NCBI GenBank assembly: GCA_963701265.1
Contig: OY969581.1
Coordinates: 1,984,001 to 2,048,000, forward strand
Direction of reading: 5' to 3'
Length of the DNA: 64,000 bases
Source: VRUE01 sp963701265
Lineage (GTDB): Bacteria; Actinomycetota; Thermoleophilia; Solirubrobacterales; 70-9
Shown piece by piece: positions 1-8,146 of the stretch; the first letter of the stretch is position 1, and each line of letters opens with the position of its first letter. The notes below the pieces were generated by a model that did not search any database, was not told the origin of the DNA, and worked only from the letters and a program-made list of their open reading frames with translations. A program made the translations under genes and the position numbers.

Positions 1-1721
1 CCACTGGCATACCGACAGGTACTGACGTGGAATTTGACCTGGCTGCCCCGGCGCCGCCCCACGATCTCGTCGTTGGGCCCGGGATGGCACACGCCACAGG
101 GCACCGCCAGCCGGATACCAGACTCGGTGTCCTCGGCGAGGGCCGGCCGCCATTGGTCAGTCGGACTGTCCCCCGGCAGGAGCCGCTCGAACCCCACCCT
201 GACCACTTCATCGGCGACGGCAGCCGCCACCAAACCCGAGCTGATCGACTCGTCGAACTCCTTCCGTTCCCTTTTCAGCCGGACCAGGTCCTTCTCGATT
301 TCCGCCGACTCGGCTTCGGCCTGTCGTTCGGCGAGATCCTGCTGCCTGGCCACGTCAAGGTAGATCCCGTCGGCAGTCCGGTTTTTGAGTTTTCCCTTGG
401 GAAGCTTCGGCGCAATCGACTCGACCAACTGGTCGAGGTCTCTACTGCGAATCGGGAAGCCACGCTCGTTCAGCTGCTGAAGGATGGTGAGGCGCCCCTT
501 GACGGCGGCGCCCCGCCGGTAGAGTCCGCGCTTGAGGAGCCGGCGACTCGAAGGCAATGTCACCAGCTCGAGGTCGTCCTCGTTGCGGACGTTGCGTTTG
601 TCCAGGGAGCGGTGTATCTCGACGACCACGCCGTCCTCCAGCACCTGACCGAGCGATTCGACCGGTTTGCCGTCGATGGCCGCTGAAAGCGCCTCGTTCC
701 CGATAGCGGAGTGGATCTTGTAGGCCAGGTCGAGCACAGTGGCACCGGCCTTCAGCTCGTGGGCTTCGCGACTTAGGCGATGGCCACCCTGCGCGTAGAC
801 GACGATGTCGGGTCGGGCCCCGACGAGATGCCCCCGGTTAGCCAGCAATTCCTCGATGAACAGAGGACGGTCGGCGGCCTGAGCGCACTCGGGATGAACG
901 ACCCCGTGCCAGCCGACTTCGTGCATCAGCCGCGTCTGCAAGATCACGTTGACGTCTTTGCTGCCCTGCGCTCCCCCCTCGTCGAACCATTTGACTTGAA
1001 CGCGGGTGGTCAACCCGCTGAATCCATTGCGGTGAGGAGCAGCGATTAGATCCTGGAACCCGCCCAAAGTGGGCCGCCCCACCCGATGCACCGCTCGCAG
1101 CGCGCGATAGCAATCCTCGACAGTCTCAAGAAGGACGTAGGCGTCGAAGAAGTCGGTCGGCTGCGCGAAATCGAAGTTAGGCAGGCGAAGCGCCTGCAGT
1201 CGCCGCGAAGCTCCGTCAACACTGCACCACACTGGATAGACAGCCTCGGCTCCAATCCTTTCCTTGCCGAGGGCGCCCCCGATTGACGACTCGACGGCGC
1301 TCGTGAACGACCCATGTTTTGCCTGAAACGCCTCGAGTCGCTGGCGTAGCTGACTACAGCGTTGTGGCAGCTCCAGCTCCAAGAGCCTGTCCTCCAACTG
1401 ACGCTTGGCGGCCCACATACCTATCGCGCTGAGAGCACGCGTCATCCCGTACCGCGCCCTGTCGAGGTCCTTGCGCTGCGCGATTTTCCGTTCGCGCACT
1501 TGCGCAGCCGCCAGAACGACGACATCTACCTCGTCGGGAATCCAGAGGTCGCCATTCGGTCCCTGGGGCAGGTCGGCAAAGTAGTCGCGGGCGGTCTCAG
1601 CGAGATCGGGCCTAGGGCCCAGCCCCTTCACCTGACCGTCGAGGTGCGCCTGAAGTCGCTCCGGCAGATACGGATCTGGATATCCCCGTCGCTGCCATTC
1701 GGGGGGGCTGAGAGCTTCCAT
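1..1721 (-). CDS. RelA/SpoT-like protein with TGS and zinc-finger domains, no HD domain (partial)
   Basis: The frame is open from ATG at 1721 to the left edge: 573 codons, with the C-terminus missing. Residues about 155-280 resemble an RSH ppGpp synthetase fold (DCYRALRAVHRVGRP near 203, FQDLIAAPHRNGF near 222, MHEVGWHG near 266). A clear TGS domain spans 304-373 (AGATVLDLAYKIHSAIG; LEDGVVVEIHRS). After a charged helical linker, residues 541-570 match the RSH cysteine/zinc-finger domain (CGVCHPGPNDEIVG, then H565 and C569). There is no room for the usual N-terminal HD hydrolase. The synthetase basic motif is not recognisable, and the EVQIRT segment reads VNVILQT, so the catalytic glutamate is gone. 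I infer a catalytically dead or repurposed stringent-response sensor. It is divergent from the ATP-grasp gene and lies in an accessory island. Confidence 0.8.
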   Translation of the reverse strand, partial: MEALSPPEWQRRGYPDPYLPERLQAHLDGQVKGLGPRPDLAETARDYFADLPQGPNGDLWIPDEVDVVVLAAAQVRERKIAQRKDLDRARYGMTRALSAIGMWAAKRQLEDRLLELELPQRCSQLRQRLEAFQAKHGSFTSAVESSIGGALGKERIGAEAVYPVWCSVDGASRRLQALRLPNFDFAQPTDFFDAYVLLETVEDCYRALRAVHRVGRPTLGGFQDLIAAPHRNGFSGLTTRVQVKWFDEGGAQGSKDVNVILQTRLMHEVGWHGVVHPECAQAADRPLFIEELLANRGHLVGARPDIVVYAQGGHRLSREAHELKAGATVLDLAYKIHSAIGNEALSAAIDGKPVESLGQVLEDGVVVEIHRSLDKRNVRNEDDLELVTLPSSRRLLKRGLYRRGAAVKGRLTILQQLNERGFPIRSRDLDQLVESIAPKLPKGKLKNRTADGIYLDVARQQDLAERQAEAESAEIEKDLVRLKRERKEFDESISSGLVAAAVADEVVRVGFERLLPGDSPTDQWRPALAEDTESGIRLAVPCGVCHPGPNDEIVGRRRGSQVKFHVSTCRYAS

Positions 1722-1827
1722 AGGCCCACATGATGATGAATTTCTCAAAAAAATGGAGATCACGGTAATTCTCACAACTGAGATAAAGTTATTTTGATAG
1801 TTTTTTGCCCCAATGAGGAGAGCTGCT
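1722..1827. promoter_or_regulatory. AT-rich divergent intergenic region
   Basis: This 106 bp gap separates the divergent RSH-like and ATP-grasp genes. It is much more AT-rich than its surroundings, with A and T runs near 1747 and 1801. An inverted repeat TCTCA-N4-TGAGA sits at 1770-1783. AGGAGAG at 1816-1822 is the likely ribosome binding site for ATG 1828. It probably carries both promoters, but I cannot assign -35/-10 boxes with confidence. Confidence 0.4.
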
Positions 1828-2805
1828 ATGCCATCTGCTTTGACCAGCGCCCCTTGGTGGCGAGGGCCAGTTGCGGTGATAGCGGGGGGGGACGCCCATC
1901 GGACGTACCCGGCAAAGGCGAGCGCGAACGTGATCTCGCAGGGTCTGTCCGAATTGGGCTACGCCCCCGTCACGATCGAATTGGGCCCGGGTGCGGAGGC
2001 CGAGCTGCTCGCTTCCGGCGCGCGCCTGGCCATGAACGCGGCGCTCGACAGCCGGCTCGACGACGGCGGAGTCTCGGAGCTCTGCGAGACGCTTGGCATC
2101 ATCTGCATAGGGGCGGACGAGATCGCTTGCCGAATTACGGCAGACAAGGCGATCTGCTCGGGCCTCCTGGCCGCAGCGGGAATCGCAAGCCCCCGGCAGA
2201 AGGTGGTCTCGCGTAGTCGCAACTACACCTTGGGCGTCCGCGCAGCACTGCCACTCATCGCTGCCCAGATGGGACCCCGGGTCGTGGTCAAGCCCCGCTA
2301 CGGGGCGGCGGGGGCCGGCGTTCGCATGGTCGACGGGATCGAGCACATCCCCGCCGCCGTCACCAGCGCTTTCAAGTACCACGACGCGATCGTCATCCAG
2401 CCAGCGATCAGCGGCCGCGAGTACACGGTGCTGATCAGCGGCACGCCAGGAGACCTGTGGGCGGTGGGCGTCGCCGAGGTTCTCTATGGCGACTCGGGGG
2501 ACTCGGGTTCAACTGCCTGGGGCCGCACCTACGAGCCCGTCTTCGGCATCGCCGCAGGGAAGTTGCAGAAAGCGATCGCAACGGCGCGACGTGCCGCCGG
2601 CGTTGTCGGCTGCACGGGCCTGGCAAGCGTCGACCTGATCATCGACGAAAACGGCAAGGAGTGGATCTTCGACATCGACTGCATGGTCGACTGGGCGCCG
2701 AGCGGGTGCTTGCCGGCCTGCCTCGCAACCAACGAAGTCACCGAGGACGAGCTACTGGCCTCCCTGCTGGCCGAAGTAGGGCCAGCGATAAGGCTAGCCG
2801 CGTAA
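1828..2805 (+). CDS. ATP-grasp ligase of the D-Ala-D-Ala ligase fold
   Basis: The 325-residue product has the Ddl layout: a Rossmann-like start (VAVIAGGDAHRTYPAKAS), a central ATP-grasp segment (VVVKPRYGAAGAGVRMV near 152-168) and a C-terminal metal-binding strand (WIFDIDC near 279-285). Family members ligate two amino acids or similar acids using ATP. The Ddl substrate motif HGxxGEDG is absent (MNAALDSRLDDGG instead), and the usual ExN..PG motif reads DIDCMVDWAPSG, so D-Ala-D-Ala synthesis is unlikely. ATG 1828 is preferred over in-frame ATG 1813 because AGGAGAG lies 5-6 nt upstream of it. It is divergent from the RSH-like gene and followed after 38 bp by a small gene. The substrate is unknown. 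Confidence 0.8.
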   Translation: MPSALTSAPWWRGPVAVIAGGDAHRTYPAKASANVISQGLSELGYAPVTIELGPGAEAELLASGARLAMNAALDSRLDDGGVSELCETLGIICIGADEIACRITADKAICSGLLAAAGIASPRQKVVSRSRNYTLGVRAALPLIAAQMGPRVVVKPRYGAAGAGVRMVDGIEHIPAAVTSAFKYHDAIVIQPAISGREYTVLISGTPGDLWAVGVAEVLYGDSGDSGSTAWGRTYEPVFGIAAGKLQKAIATARRAAGVVGCTGLASVDLIIDENGKEWIFDIDCMVDWAPSGCLPACLATNEVTEDELLASLLAEVGPAIRLAA

Positions 2806-2843
2806 ATGCTTTTGCGATCGTGACCAACGAACGGGACTGGAAC

Positions 2844-3053
2844 ATGGAAGACGAGCAGAAACTGGAGTCGGCCCCAACCATGGAATGCACACGGCTTCGG
2901 AATGCGGTTCGCCGCTGTGGCGAGGGGGTTCACCTGCCGGTCGCTCTCTGGCAGGCCGGCTTCAACGATGAAGAGATCAGAGAACTCCTCGGCCGTAAGC
3001 CCACTTTTGCCCGACAGGTTCCTATTGCTCTCACTCACCCTTGGCCTTGGTAG
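2844..3053 (+). CDS. small orphan protein, 69 residues
   Basis: A short frame from ATG 2844 to TAG 3051-3053, 38 bp after the ATP-grasp gene and probably in the same transcript. The product has an acidic N-terminus (MEDEQKLESA), two cysteines (15 and 25), a predicted helix pair around GFNDEEIRELLG and an aromatic tail THPWPW. I recognise no family. It could be a small partner protein or a substrate peptide of the ligase; nothing in the sequence proves either. The ribosome binding site is weak, and it may be a chance frame. Confidence 0.4.
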   Translation: MEDEQKLESAPTMECTRLRNAVRRCGEGVHLPVALWQAGFNDEEIRELLGRKPTFARQVPIALTHPWPW

Positions 3054-3253
3054 GCGTGGCTCATTGACCTTGGCCTCTCGGGTCGGAATCCTGTACTGGG
3101 GAATGTCAAGCGGAATGAATGAACTAGGTCTCACGGAGAACCATCAACTCCGGAGGCTGCGCGAGCCCGTTGGCTCGCAGCTCTCTCCCCACCCATCTAG
3201 ATTCCGCATCCAAGACCGAGCGCCACACCGGTACAGCCTGCTCTGCCTCGAGA

Positions 3254-4534
3254 TTACGTTCGTTCATCAACGAACCCATTGAGGCGCTCCCGGGCATGCT
3301 CCAACTCGCCTGGCAGTACATGGGTGTAGCGCTCGAGGGTGATCCGGGCAGCCCCGGGCTGATACTCCGGCGTCTTGTGACCCATGATCTGAGAGCAGAC
3401 CTTCGGCGAGACGCCGGCGTGATCGAGCCAGGTGGCGGCGGTGTGTCTCGCCTCCTGCAGGCCAATCGGTTCCAAGCCCTGCACCTGCCAGCGACACCGG
3501 ACTCTTCTCTGCAGGCTTCGCATCGACTTTCGGCCGCTCTTGCGCATGCGCTGAGGCGGGCAAACCCTTCCTTCGCTTGGCTTGCCCTGCGCCAGCCATT
3601 CCTGATGAAGAAGAGCCCGGAGTGGCTTTGTGAGGGGGACCACCCTCCACGACCCGCCGGGCTTGCGCCCGTCCTCATCACCCGCGAGCTCAGCTCCGCC
3701 GACAACAAGGTCCACATGCGTCCAATCGAGCAATTCGATCTCCTGCGCGCGAGCTGTCCCGTAAGCAGCGAGGGCGTAGGGAAGTGCGTCCCTTAGTGCA
3801 TCCCGCCGATCCCTCGTCTCGCCGTCCTCGATCTCTTCGGGCGTCCGCTTCCAAAGCGCTTTGAGCAGGAGATGGAACTCAGCGGGAGTTACAACCCGAT
3901 GACAGACGGTCCGTTCGACAAGTGGAAGCCGGACGTTCCGGGCCGGGTCATGGGAAGTGAGCTCGCGCTCCTGGGCGAATCGGTAGAGAGCTCGAAGCGC
4001 ATTCACGACGGAACTGATCCGAGAGGCTGAGCGCCCGTTGCGACTTAGATCGTCGATCAACTCCTGGACGTCGCCCAACGTCACCGCATTGATATGGCGC
4101 TGGAGCATCTCCGGCGGTAGACGGTTGAGCGATTCCAGGTCGTCGACCGACCGCGGACGGTAGGGACGGCGCCACTTGTTGAGCGCAACCCCCTCACGCG
4201 CCGCTCTGATGAAACGCTCCACGACGCCTTTGAGCATCATGTCTCCGAGCGACTGATCACCGATTGGCCCTGCAGCGGCACTCTCCAGCCAGCGCTCTAG
4301 GTCAAGCGGGCGATACAGCCGCAGGCGCCCCGAACGAACGCATGGAACCCCAGGCTGAACGTGGCGTTGGAAGTGGCTGAGGCTCATGCCCAACGCACGT
4401 GCGGACTCTGCTCGCGTAAGCAGGAGCCTCTGAGCTTTGACGGTGTCGAGTCGATCTCCGCAACGAGATCCGATTCCTAGCGGTACTGATCTGCTCCAGG
4501 CCTCCCTTTGCCCTGCCTGGCTGGGCATCTTCAC
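3254..4534 (-). CDS. tyrosine recombinase/phage-type integrase
   Basis: A 426-residue site-specific recombinase. Residues about 38-86 form a helix-turn-helix like those of excisionases (LTRAESARALGMSLSHFQRH), an unusual N-terminal add-on. A SAM-like core-binding domain follows (about 110-200), then the catalytic domain with Arg in YGTARAQEIELLDW, ARHTAATWL, IMGH and the nucleophile in LERYTHVL. The first histidine of the usual HxLRH box is Gln here (LQEARH), which may reduce activity or mark a subfamily. Start GTG 4534 has GAGGAG about 7 nt upstream. The gene points away from the tRNA-like half-site at 4659-4691, a typical integrase-next-to-att layout. Confidence 0.9.
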   Translation of the reverse strand: MKMPSQAGQREAWSRSVPLGIGSRCGDRLDTVKAQRLLLTRAESARALGMSLSHFQRHVQPGVPCVRSGRLRLYRPLDLERWLESAAAGPIGDQSLGDMMLKGVVERFIRAAREGVALNKWRRPYRPRSVDDLESLNRLPPEMLQRHINAVTLGDVQELIDDLSRNGRSASRISSVVNALRALYRFAQERELTSHDPARNVRLPLVERTVCHRVVTPAEFHLLLKALWKRTPEEIEDGETRDRRDALRDALPYALAAYGTARAQEIELLDWTHVDLVVGGAELAGDEDGRKPGGSWRVVPLTKPLRALLHQEWLAQGKPSEGRVCPPQRMRKSGRKSMRSLQRRVRCRWQVQGLEPIGLQEARHTAATWLDHAGVSPKVCSQIMGHKTPEYQPGAARITLERYTHVLPGELEHARERLNGFVDERT

Positions 4535-4658
4535 CTTGCGCTCCTCTCTCTGACCGATTCACTGTGCGGGAGCCAGGCAGCGATCGCAGAATCCATGGCG
4601 GGCGCGCGTCGGATTGCCTCGGTCGACACCGGCATCTCGATTCTCGCCGGTCGACCAA

Positions 4659-4691
4659 GGAACTTGAACCGGTGACCTTCGGGTTAATGAG
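4659..4691 (-). other. tRNA-like 3' half; candidate integration-site remnant
   Basis: Read on the minus strand, this short stretch carries AACCCGAAGGTCACCGG followed by TTCAAGT. That matches the anticodon-arm 3' side, variable loop and T-loop of an elongator-type tRNA with a CAU-like loop. The T-stem does not close and there is no D-arm or acceptor, so it is not a functional tRNA. Its place just upstream of the integrase gene suggests an att remnant. No second copy is visible in the window. Confidence 0.5.
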
Positions 4692-4713
4692 GGCGCTAGC
4701 GCTGCTTGCCGAG

Positions 4714-4784
4714 GCTGGTTTTTGGCTTGCTCAAGCGGTTCGAGTTGGTCCTAGTGGCATAGTTTCGCTCAACTTAGTACCCGC
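4714..4784. repeat. imperfect direct repeat, copy A
   Basis: About 71 bp that align with 9151-9214, both read on the plus strand. The ends are the best conserved: TTTCGCTCAACTTA on the right and TGGCTTG-TCAAG-GGTTC on the left. Copy A has a 7 bp insertion in the middle. It lies between the tRNA-like half-site and the TrlF gene and codes for nothing convincing here. The two copies bracket the TrlF and PIN genes. Confidence 0.6.
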
Positions 4785-4894
4785 CAGGATCCCCCGGGCG
4801 AGGCCCCGAGCCCGAGCCATCGTGGCTGCAACTTGGCGAAAGACTGAAGGCGTTCCACAATAAGCACGGTGCTTTACATAGTGTCCGAGGTTCC

Positions 4895-7870
4895 ATGAGC
4901 GGCATCTCATCCTCGTTCGGTCGCGGGTCGCTTTGGCGTCGATGGGACCCACACATCCACGCGCCGGGGACGGTGCTGGAGGACAAGTTCGAGGGAACCG
5001 ATGTCTGGGAGGAATACCTCAGCCGGATCGAATCCGCGACGCCGACCGTCGAGGCCCTCGGGATAACCGACTACTGGAGCATCGACCTCTATGAGCGGGT
5101 GCTGGCCGAGAAGGCCAAGGGCCGCCTCCCCGATGTCGGACTGATCTTCGCCAACGTAGAGATGCGCCTCGGAATCGCAACGAGCAGCGGATCAGCCGTC
5201 AACGCTCACCTGCTGATCTCACCCGATGACCCCGACCACGTCGAGGAGGCGCGTCGTTTTCTCTCCTCGCTGGCCTTCAGAGCGAAGGGGGAGGTCTATA
5301 GCTGCACCCGCGAGGACCTGATCAAGCTCGGGCGCGCCCACGACAAGGGCGCCGTAGAGGAGGAGACAGCACTCAAGGTAGGCACGAACCAGTTCAAGAC
5401 GACGGCGACGGAGCTGGAGAAAGCCTTCAACAACAGCGAGTGGGCGCAGAAGAACATCGTGATTGCCGTGGCAGCGGCCACCGGCAGCGGCACGTCCGGA
5501 ATGCAGGGGGATGCCTCGATGGCCGCCACCCGCCAGGAGATCGAGCGGCTAGCCGGAGTCATCTTCTCCGGCACCCCAAGCGACCGCGCTTTCTGGCTGG
5601 GGGAGGGCGTCGACTCGCTCGAAGATCTGCGCGAGAAGTACAACGGCGCCAAGCCCTGCCTGCACGGCTCGGATGCCCACGAGCTCGCGCGGGTCTGTGC
5701 TCCGGACATGGACCGGTTCACCTGGATAAAGGGCGACCCGAGCTTTGAAGCACTGCGCCAAGCCCTGATCGAGCCCGCGGCGCGCGTCTATATCGGCACG
5801 GCACCACCCGACGGCGCACTTTCCTACAGGGTAATCAGCGCGATCGAGCTCGCGGGCGCTGATTGGTGCATTCCGGCGAGGATCGACCTCAACCCGAGCC
5901 TCGTCGGAATCATCGGCGCCAGGGGCTCAGGCAAGACCGCCCTGGTCGACCTAATCACTACCGGTGCCGGCTCGCCGGAGGCGGGCGACAACGCAAAGTC
6001 CTTCATCAGGCGCGCGGGCGGCCACCTCAGCCAGCTCAAGATCAAAGTGATCTGGGGCGATGGAGAGGAAACCTCGGTCGGGGTTGACGGGCCCGAGGAC
6101 GGTGACACCCGCGTCCAGTATCTCTCCCAACAGTTCGTGGAGCGGCTCTGCGCGGCTGAGGGCGCCCTTAGCGACGACCTCCTCTCCGAGATCGAGCGCG
6201 TCGTCTTCGAGCGCCACCCGAGCGAGGAGCGCCTCGGCGCGACCAGCTTCGAGGAGCTTCTCCGCACCCGCGCGGCCCGCAGCCGGGCCGCCCGCAACGA
6301 GAGCCGCCAGGCGCTGAAACGCGCGGTTCGCGACTCGTCCGATGAGCGCCGCAAAAACGCCGAGCTCGCCGGCCTGCTTCGGCGCCGTGTTCTCGATGCC
6401 AAGACGATCGCCGATGACAAGAAGGCGCGCGATGAGCTGACCAGTAAAGGGGCCGATGATCGCGTTCGCCGACTAAACGAGATCCAGGCCGAGCTCGAGA
6501 AACGCCAGCTCGCCCTTGCCGCCGCCGCCCGTCGAAGGCAGGCCATCAGTCGCCTCGCTGACCAGATCAAAAATGTCCGCGAGCGGACGATCCCCACCGA
6601 GCTCGAGGAACTGAAGCGCGCCCACGCCGATGCCGGTGTCGCCGGGTCTGACTGGGATGCCTTTCAGCGCAATTTCGACGGCGACCCCGACAAAATCCTC
6701 GACGAACTCCGCGGGAAGGCCGAGCGCCAGGTCGCAGAGCTTCGCGGCGAGCCGGTCTCGACCGCTTCGCCAGAGGATCCGTTCGTCCCCGCCGATGCCG
6801 ATCTCACCACGACTCCGCAGACACCGCTTGCCCAGGAGGTGAAACGACTTCAGGAGTTGATTGGGATCGATGCGAGAAAGGCCGATCAGCTGAAACGGCT
6901 GAACCGCAAGATCTCTGAGGCAGAGACCGCCCTCGGCCGTCTCGACGAACAGATCAAGGCGGCCGAAGGCGCTGCCGGTCGGATCGACGAGCTCAAAGAG
7001 CGACGGAAGTCCGAGTATGGGAAGGTCTTCGACGCACTAATCGAGGAGGAAAACGAGCTCGAAAAGCTTTACGCACCGCTGGCGGCCAGTCTCGAGGGCG
7101 GCGGGGGTGCGCTTGGGAAACTTAGCTTCGAAGTCCGTCGCGAGGTCAACGTCGAGAGCTGGGCCGCCGCCGGAGAGGAACTCCTCGACCTCCGAAAAAG
7201 CGGCCCCTTCAAGGGGCACGGCACCCTTCTCGAAGCCGCCCGCGAGGAGTTGGTGCCAGCCTGGCGCTCAGGATCGAGCGACGACGTCAGCGAGGCGATG
7301 GCGAGCTTCCGCGACCGCCATGACGACGATCTTCTCGTCCATGCGCAAGTCGCAAAGACCGATCTGAAGGCCTACTGGGAGTGGGCGGCGGGGGTCGCCA
7401 ACTGGCTCGACGGCACCGATCACGTGCGCATCCGTTACGGGATCCAGTATGACGGGGTCGACATCGAACAGCTCTCGCCGGGGACCCGCGGCATCGTCCT
7501 TTTGCTCCTCTACCTCTCGATCGACCAGAGCGATGATCGGCCGCTGATCATCGACCAGCCCGAGGAGAACCTAGATCCGAAGTCCGTTTTCGACGAGCTG
7601 GTCGAGCGCTTCCGCGAAGCGCGCGGCCGCCGCCAGGTGATCATCGTCACCCACAACGCCAACCTCGTTGTCAACACCGACGCCGATCAAGTAATCGTCG
7701 CCAGCGCCGGGCCGCACCGCAGCAACGATCTTCCGGAGATCACTTACCAGGGGGGCGGCCTTGAGGATCCTGGGATTCGCCGTAAGGTCTGCGAGATTCT
7801 CGAGGGTGGCCAACAGGCCTTCACTGAGCGTGCACGACGTCTGCGGGTCGACCTTCCCCAGCAGCGATAG
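4895..7870 (+). CDS. TrlF-type ATPase: PHP domain fused to an SMC/ABC-like ATPase
   Basis: A 991-residue protein. The N-terminal PHP phosphoesterase part carries DPHIH (18-22), ITDYWS near 57-62, an NVE at 87-89 and HGSDAH at 257-262, all consistent with a metal site. An ABC/SMC-type ATPase follows: Walker A GARGSGKT at 341-348, a long coiled coil at about 440-790, a signature-like LSPGTRG and Walker B LIIDQPEENLD, then a switch histidine (VTHNANL). The architecture matches the TrlF AAA-like ATPase family, related in logic to SbcC/RecF-type DNA-processing ATPases and common in bacterial defence islands. A role in sensing or cutting foreign nucleic acid is inference. It stands alone between two accessory regions. 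Confidence 0.85.
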   Translation: MSGISSSFGRGSLWRRWDPHIHAPGTVLEDKFEGTDVWEEYLSRIESATPTVEALGITDYWSIDLYERVLAEKAKGRLPDVGLIFANVEMRLGIATSSGSAVNAHLLISPDDPDHVEEARRFLSSLAFRAKGEVYSCTREDLIKLGRAHDKGAVEEETALKVGTNQFKTTATELEKAFNNSEWAQKNIVIAVAAATGSGTSGMQGDASMAATRQEIERLAGVIFSGTPSDRAFWLGEGVDSLEDLREKYNGAKPCLHGSDAHELARVCAPDMDRFTWIKGDPSFEALRQALIEPAARVYIGTAPPDGALSYRVISAIELAGADWCIPARIDLNPSLVGIIGARGSGKTALVDLITTGAGSPEAGDNAKSFIRRAGGHLSQLKIKVIWGDGEETSVGVDGPEDGDTRVQYLSQQFVERLCAAEGALSDDLLSEIERVVFERHPSEERLGATSFEELLRTRAARSRAARNESRQALKRAVRDSSDERRKNAELAGLLRRRVLDAKTIADDKKARDELTSKGADDRVRRLNEIQAELEKRQLALAAAARRRQAISRLADQIKNVRERTIPTELEELKRAHADAGVAGSDWDAFQRNFDGDPDKILDELRGKAERQVAELRGEPVSTASPEDPFVPADADLTTTPQTPLAQEVKRLQELIGIDARKADQLKRLNRKISEAETALGRLDEQIKAAEGAAGRIDELKERRKSEYGKVFDALIEEENELEKLYAPLAASLEGGGGALGKLSFEVRREVNVESWAAAGEELLDLRKSGPFKGHGTLLEAAREELVPAWRSGSSDDVSEAMASFRDRHDDDLLVHAQVAKTDLKAYWEWAAGVANWLDGTDHVRIRYGIQYDGVDIEQLSPGTRGIVLLLLYLSIDQSDDRPLIIDQPEENLDPKSVFDELVERFREARGRRQVIIVTHNANLVVNTDADQVIVASAGPHRSNDLPEITYQGGGLEDPGIRRKVCEILEGGQQAFTERARRLRVDLPQQR

Positions 7871-7899
7871 TCCGACCCAGCAGCTTCGCGCGCTGTTTG

Positions 7900-7924
7900 C
7901 TCGCTTGCATTCAGTGCAAGCGAG
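7900..7924. terminator. perfect 10 bp hairpin after the TrlF gene
   Basis: CTCGCTTGCA and TGCAAGCGAG are perfect inverted repeats around a 5 nt loop, 30 bp after the TrlF stop codon and before the end of the convergent PIN gene. There is no T-run, so it may be an intrinsic terminator of the GC-rich type or a different structure. The rest of 7871-8146 shows no gene. Confidence 0.4.
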
Positions 7925-8146
7925 TACCGGCAGGCACGCGGTCGCGCCAGCGAGGTGACACCACAGACATCTGAAGCGGTTGCCCCTGCCGGACGAACTC
8001 AGCACCCACCTAGCACCCGCCTCCGTCGGGCGCTGAAGACCTCAAGCCTGACAAGCCAAATGACAGGCGCTGATCGTCGGCGCTCAGGTTGGGCGTCGCA
8101 CAGTGTTCGCGCGATGGCAAAGCTCTCGGGACCGAGACGACGAGGG

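Noticed and set aside
27..686. A 219-codon plus-strand frame at the left edge
   Set aside because: It is antisense to the RSH-like gene, whose minus-strand translation has clear TGS and zinc-finger domains.
4659..4691. A functional tRNA gene
   Set aside because: Only the 3' half is recognisable, the T-stem does not pair and there is no acceptor or D-arm.
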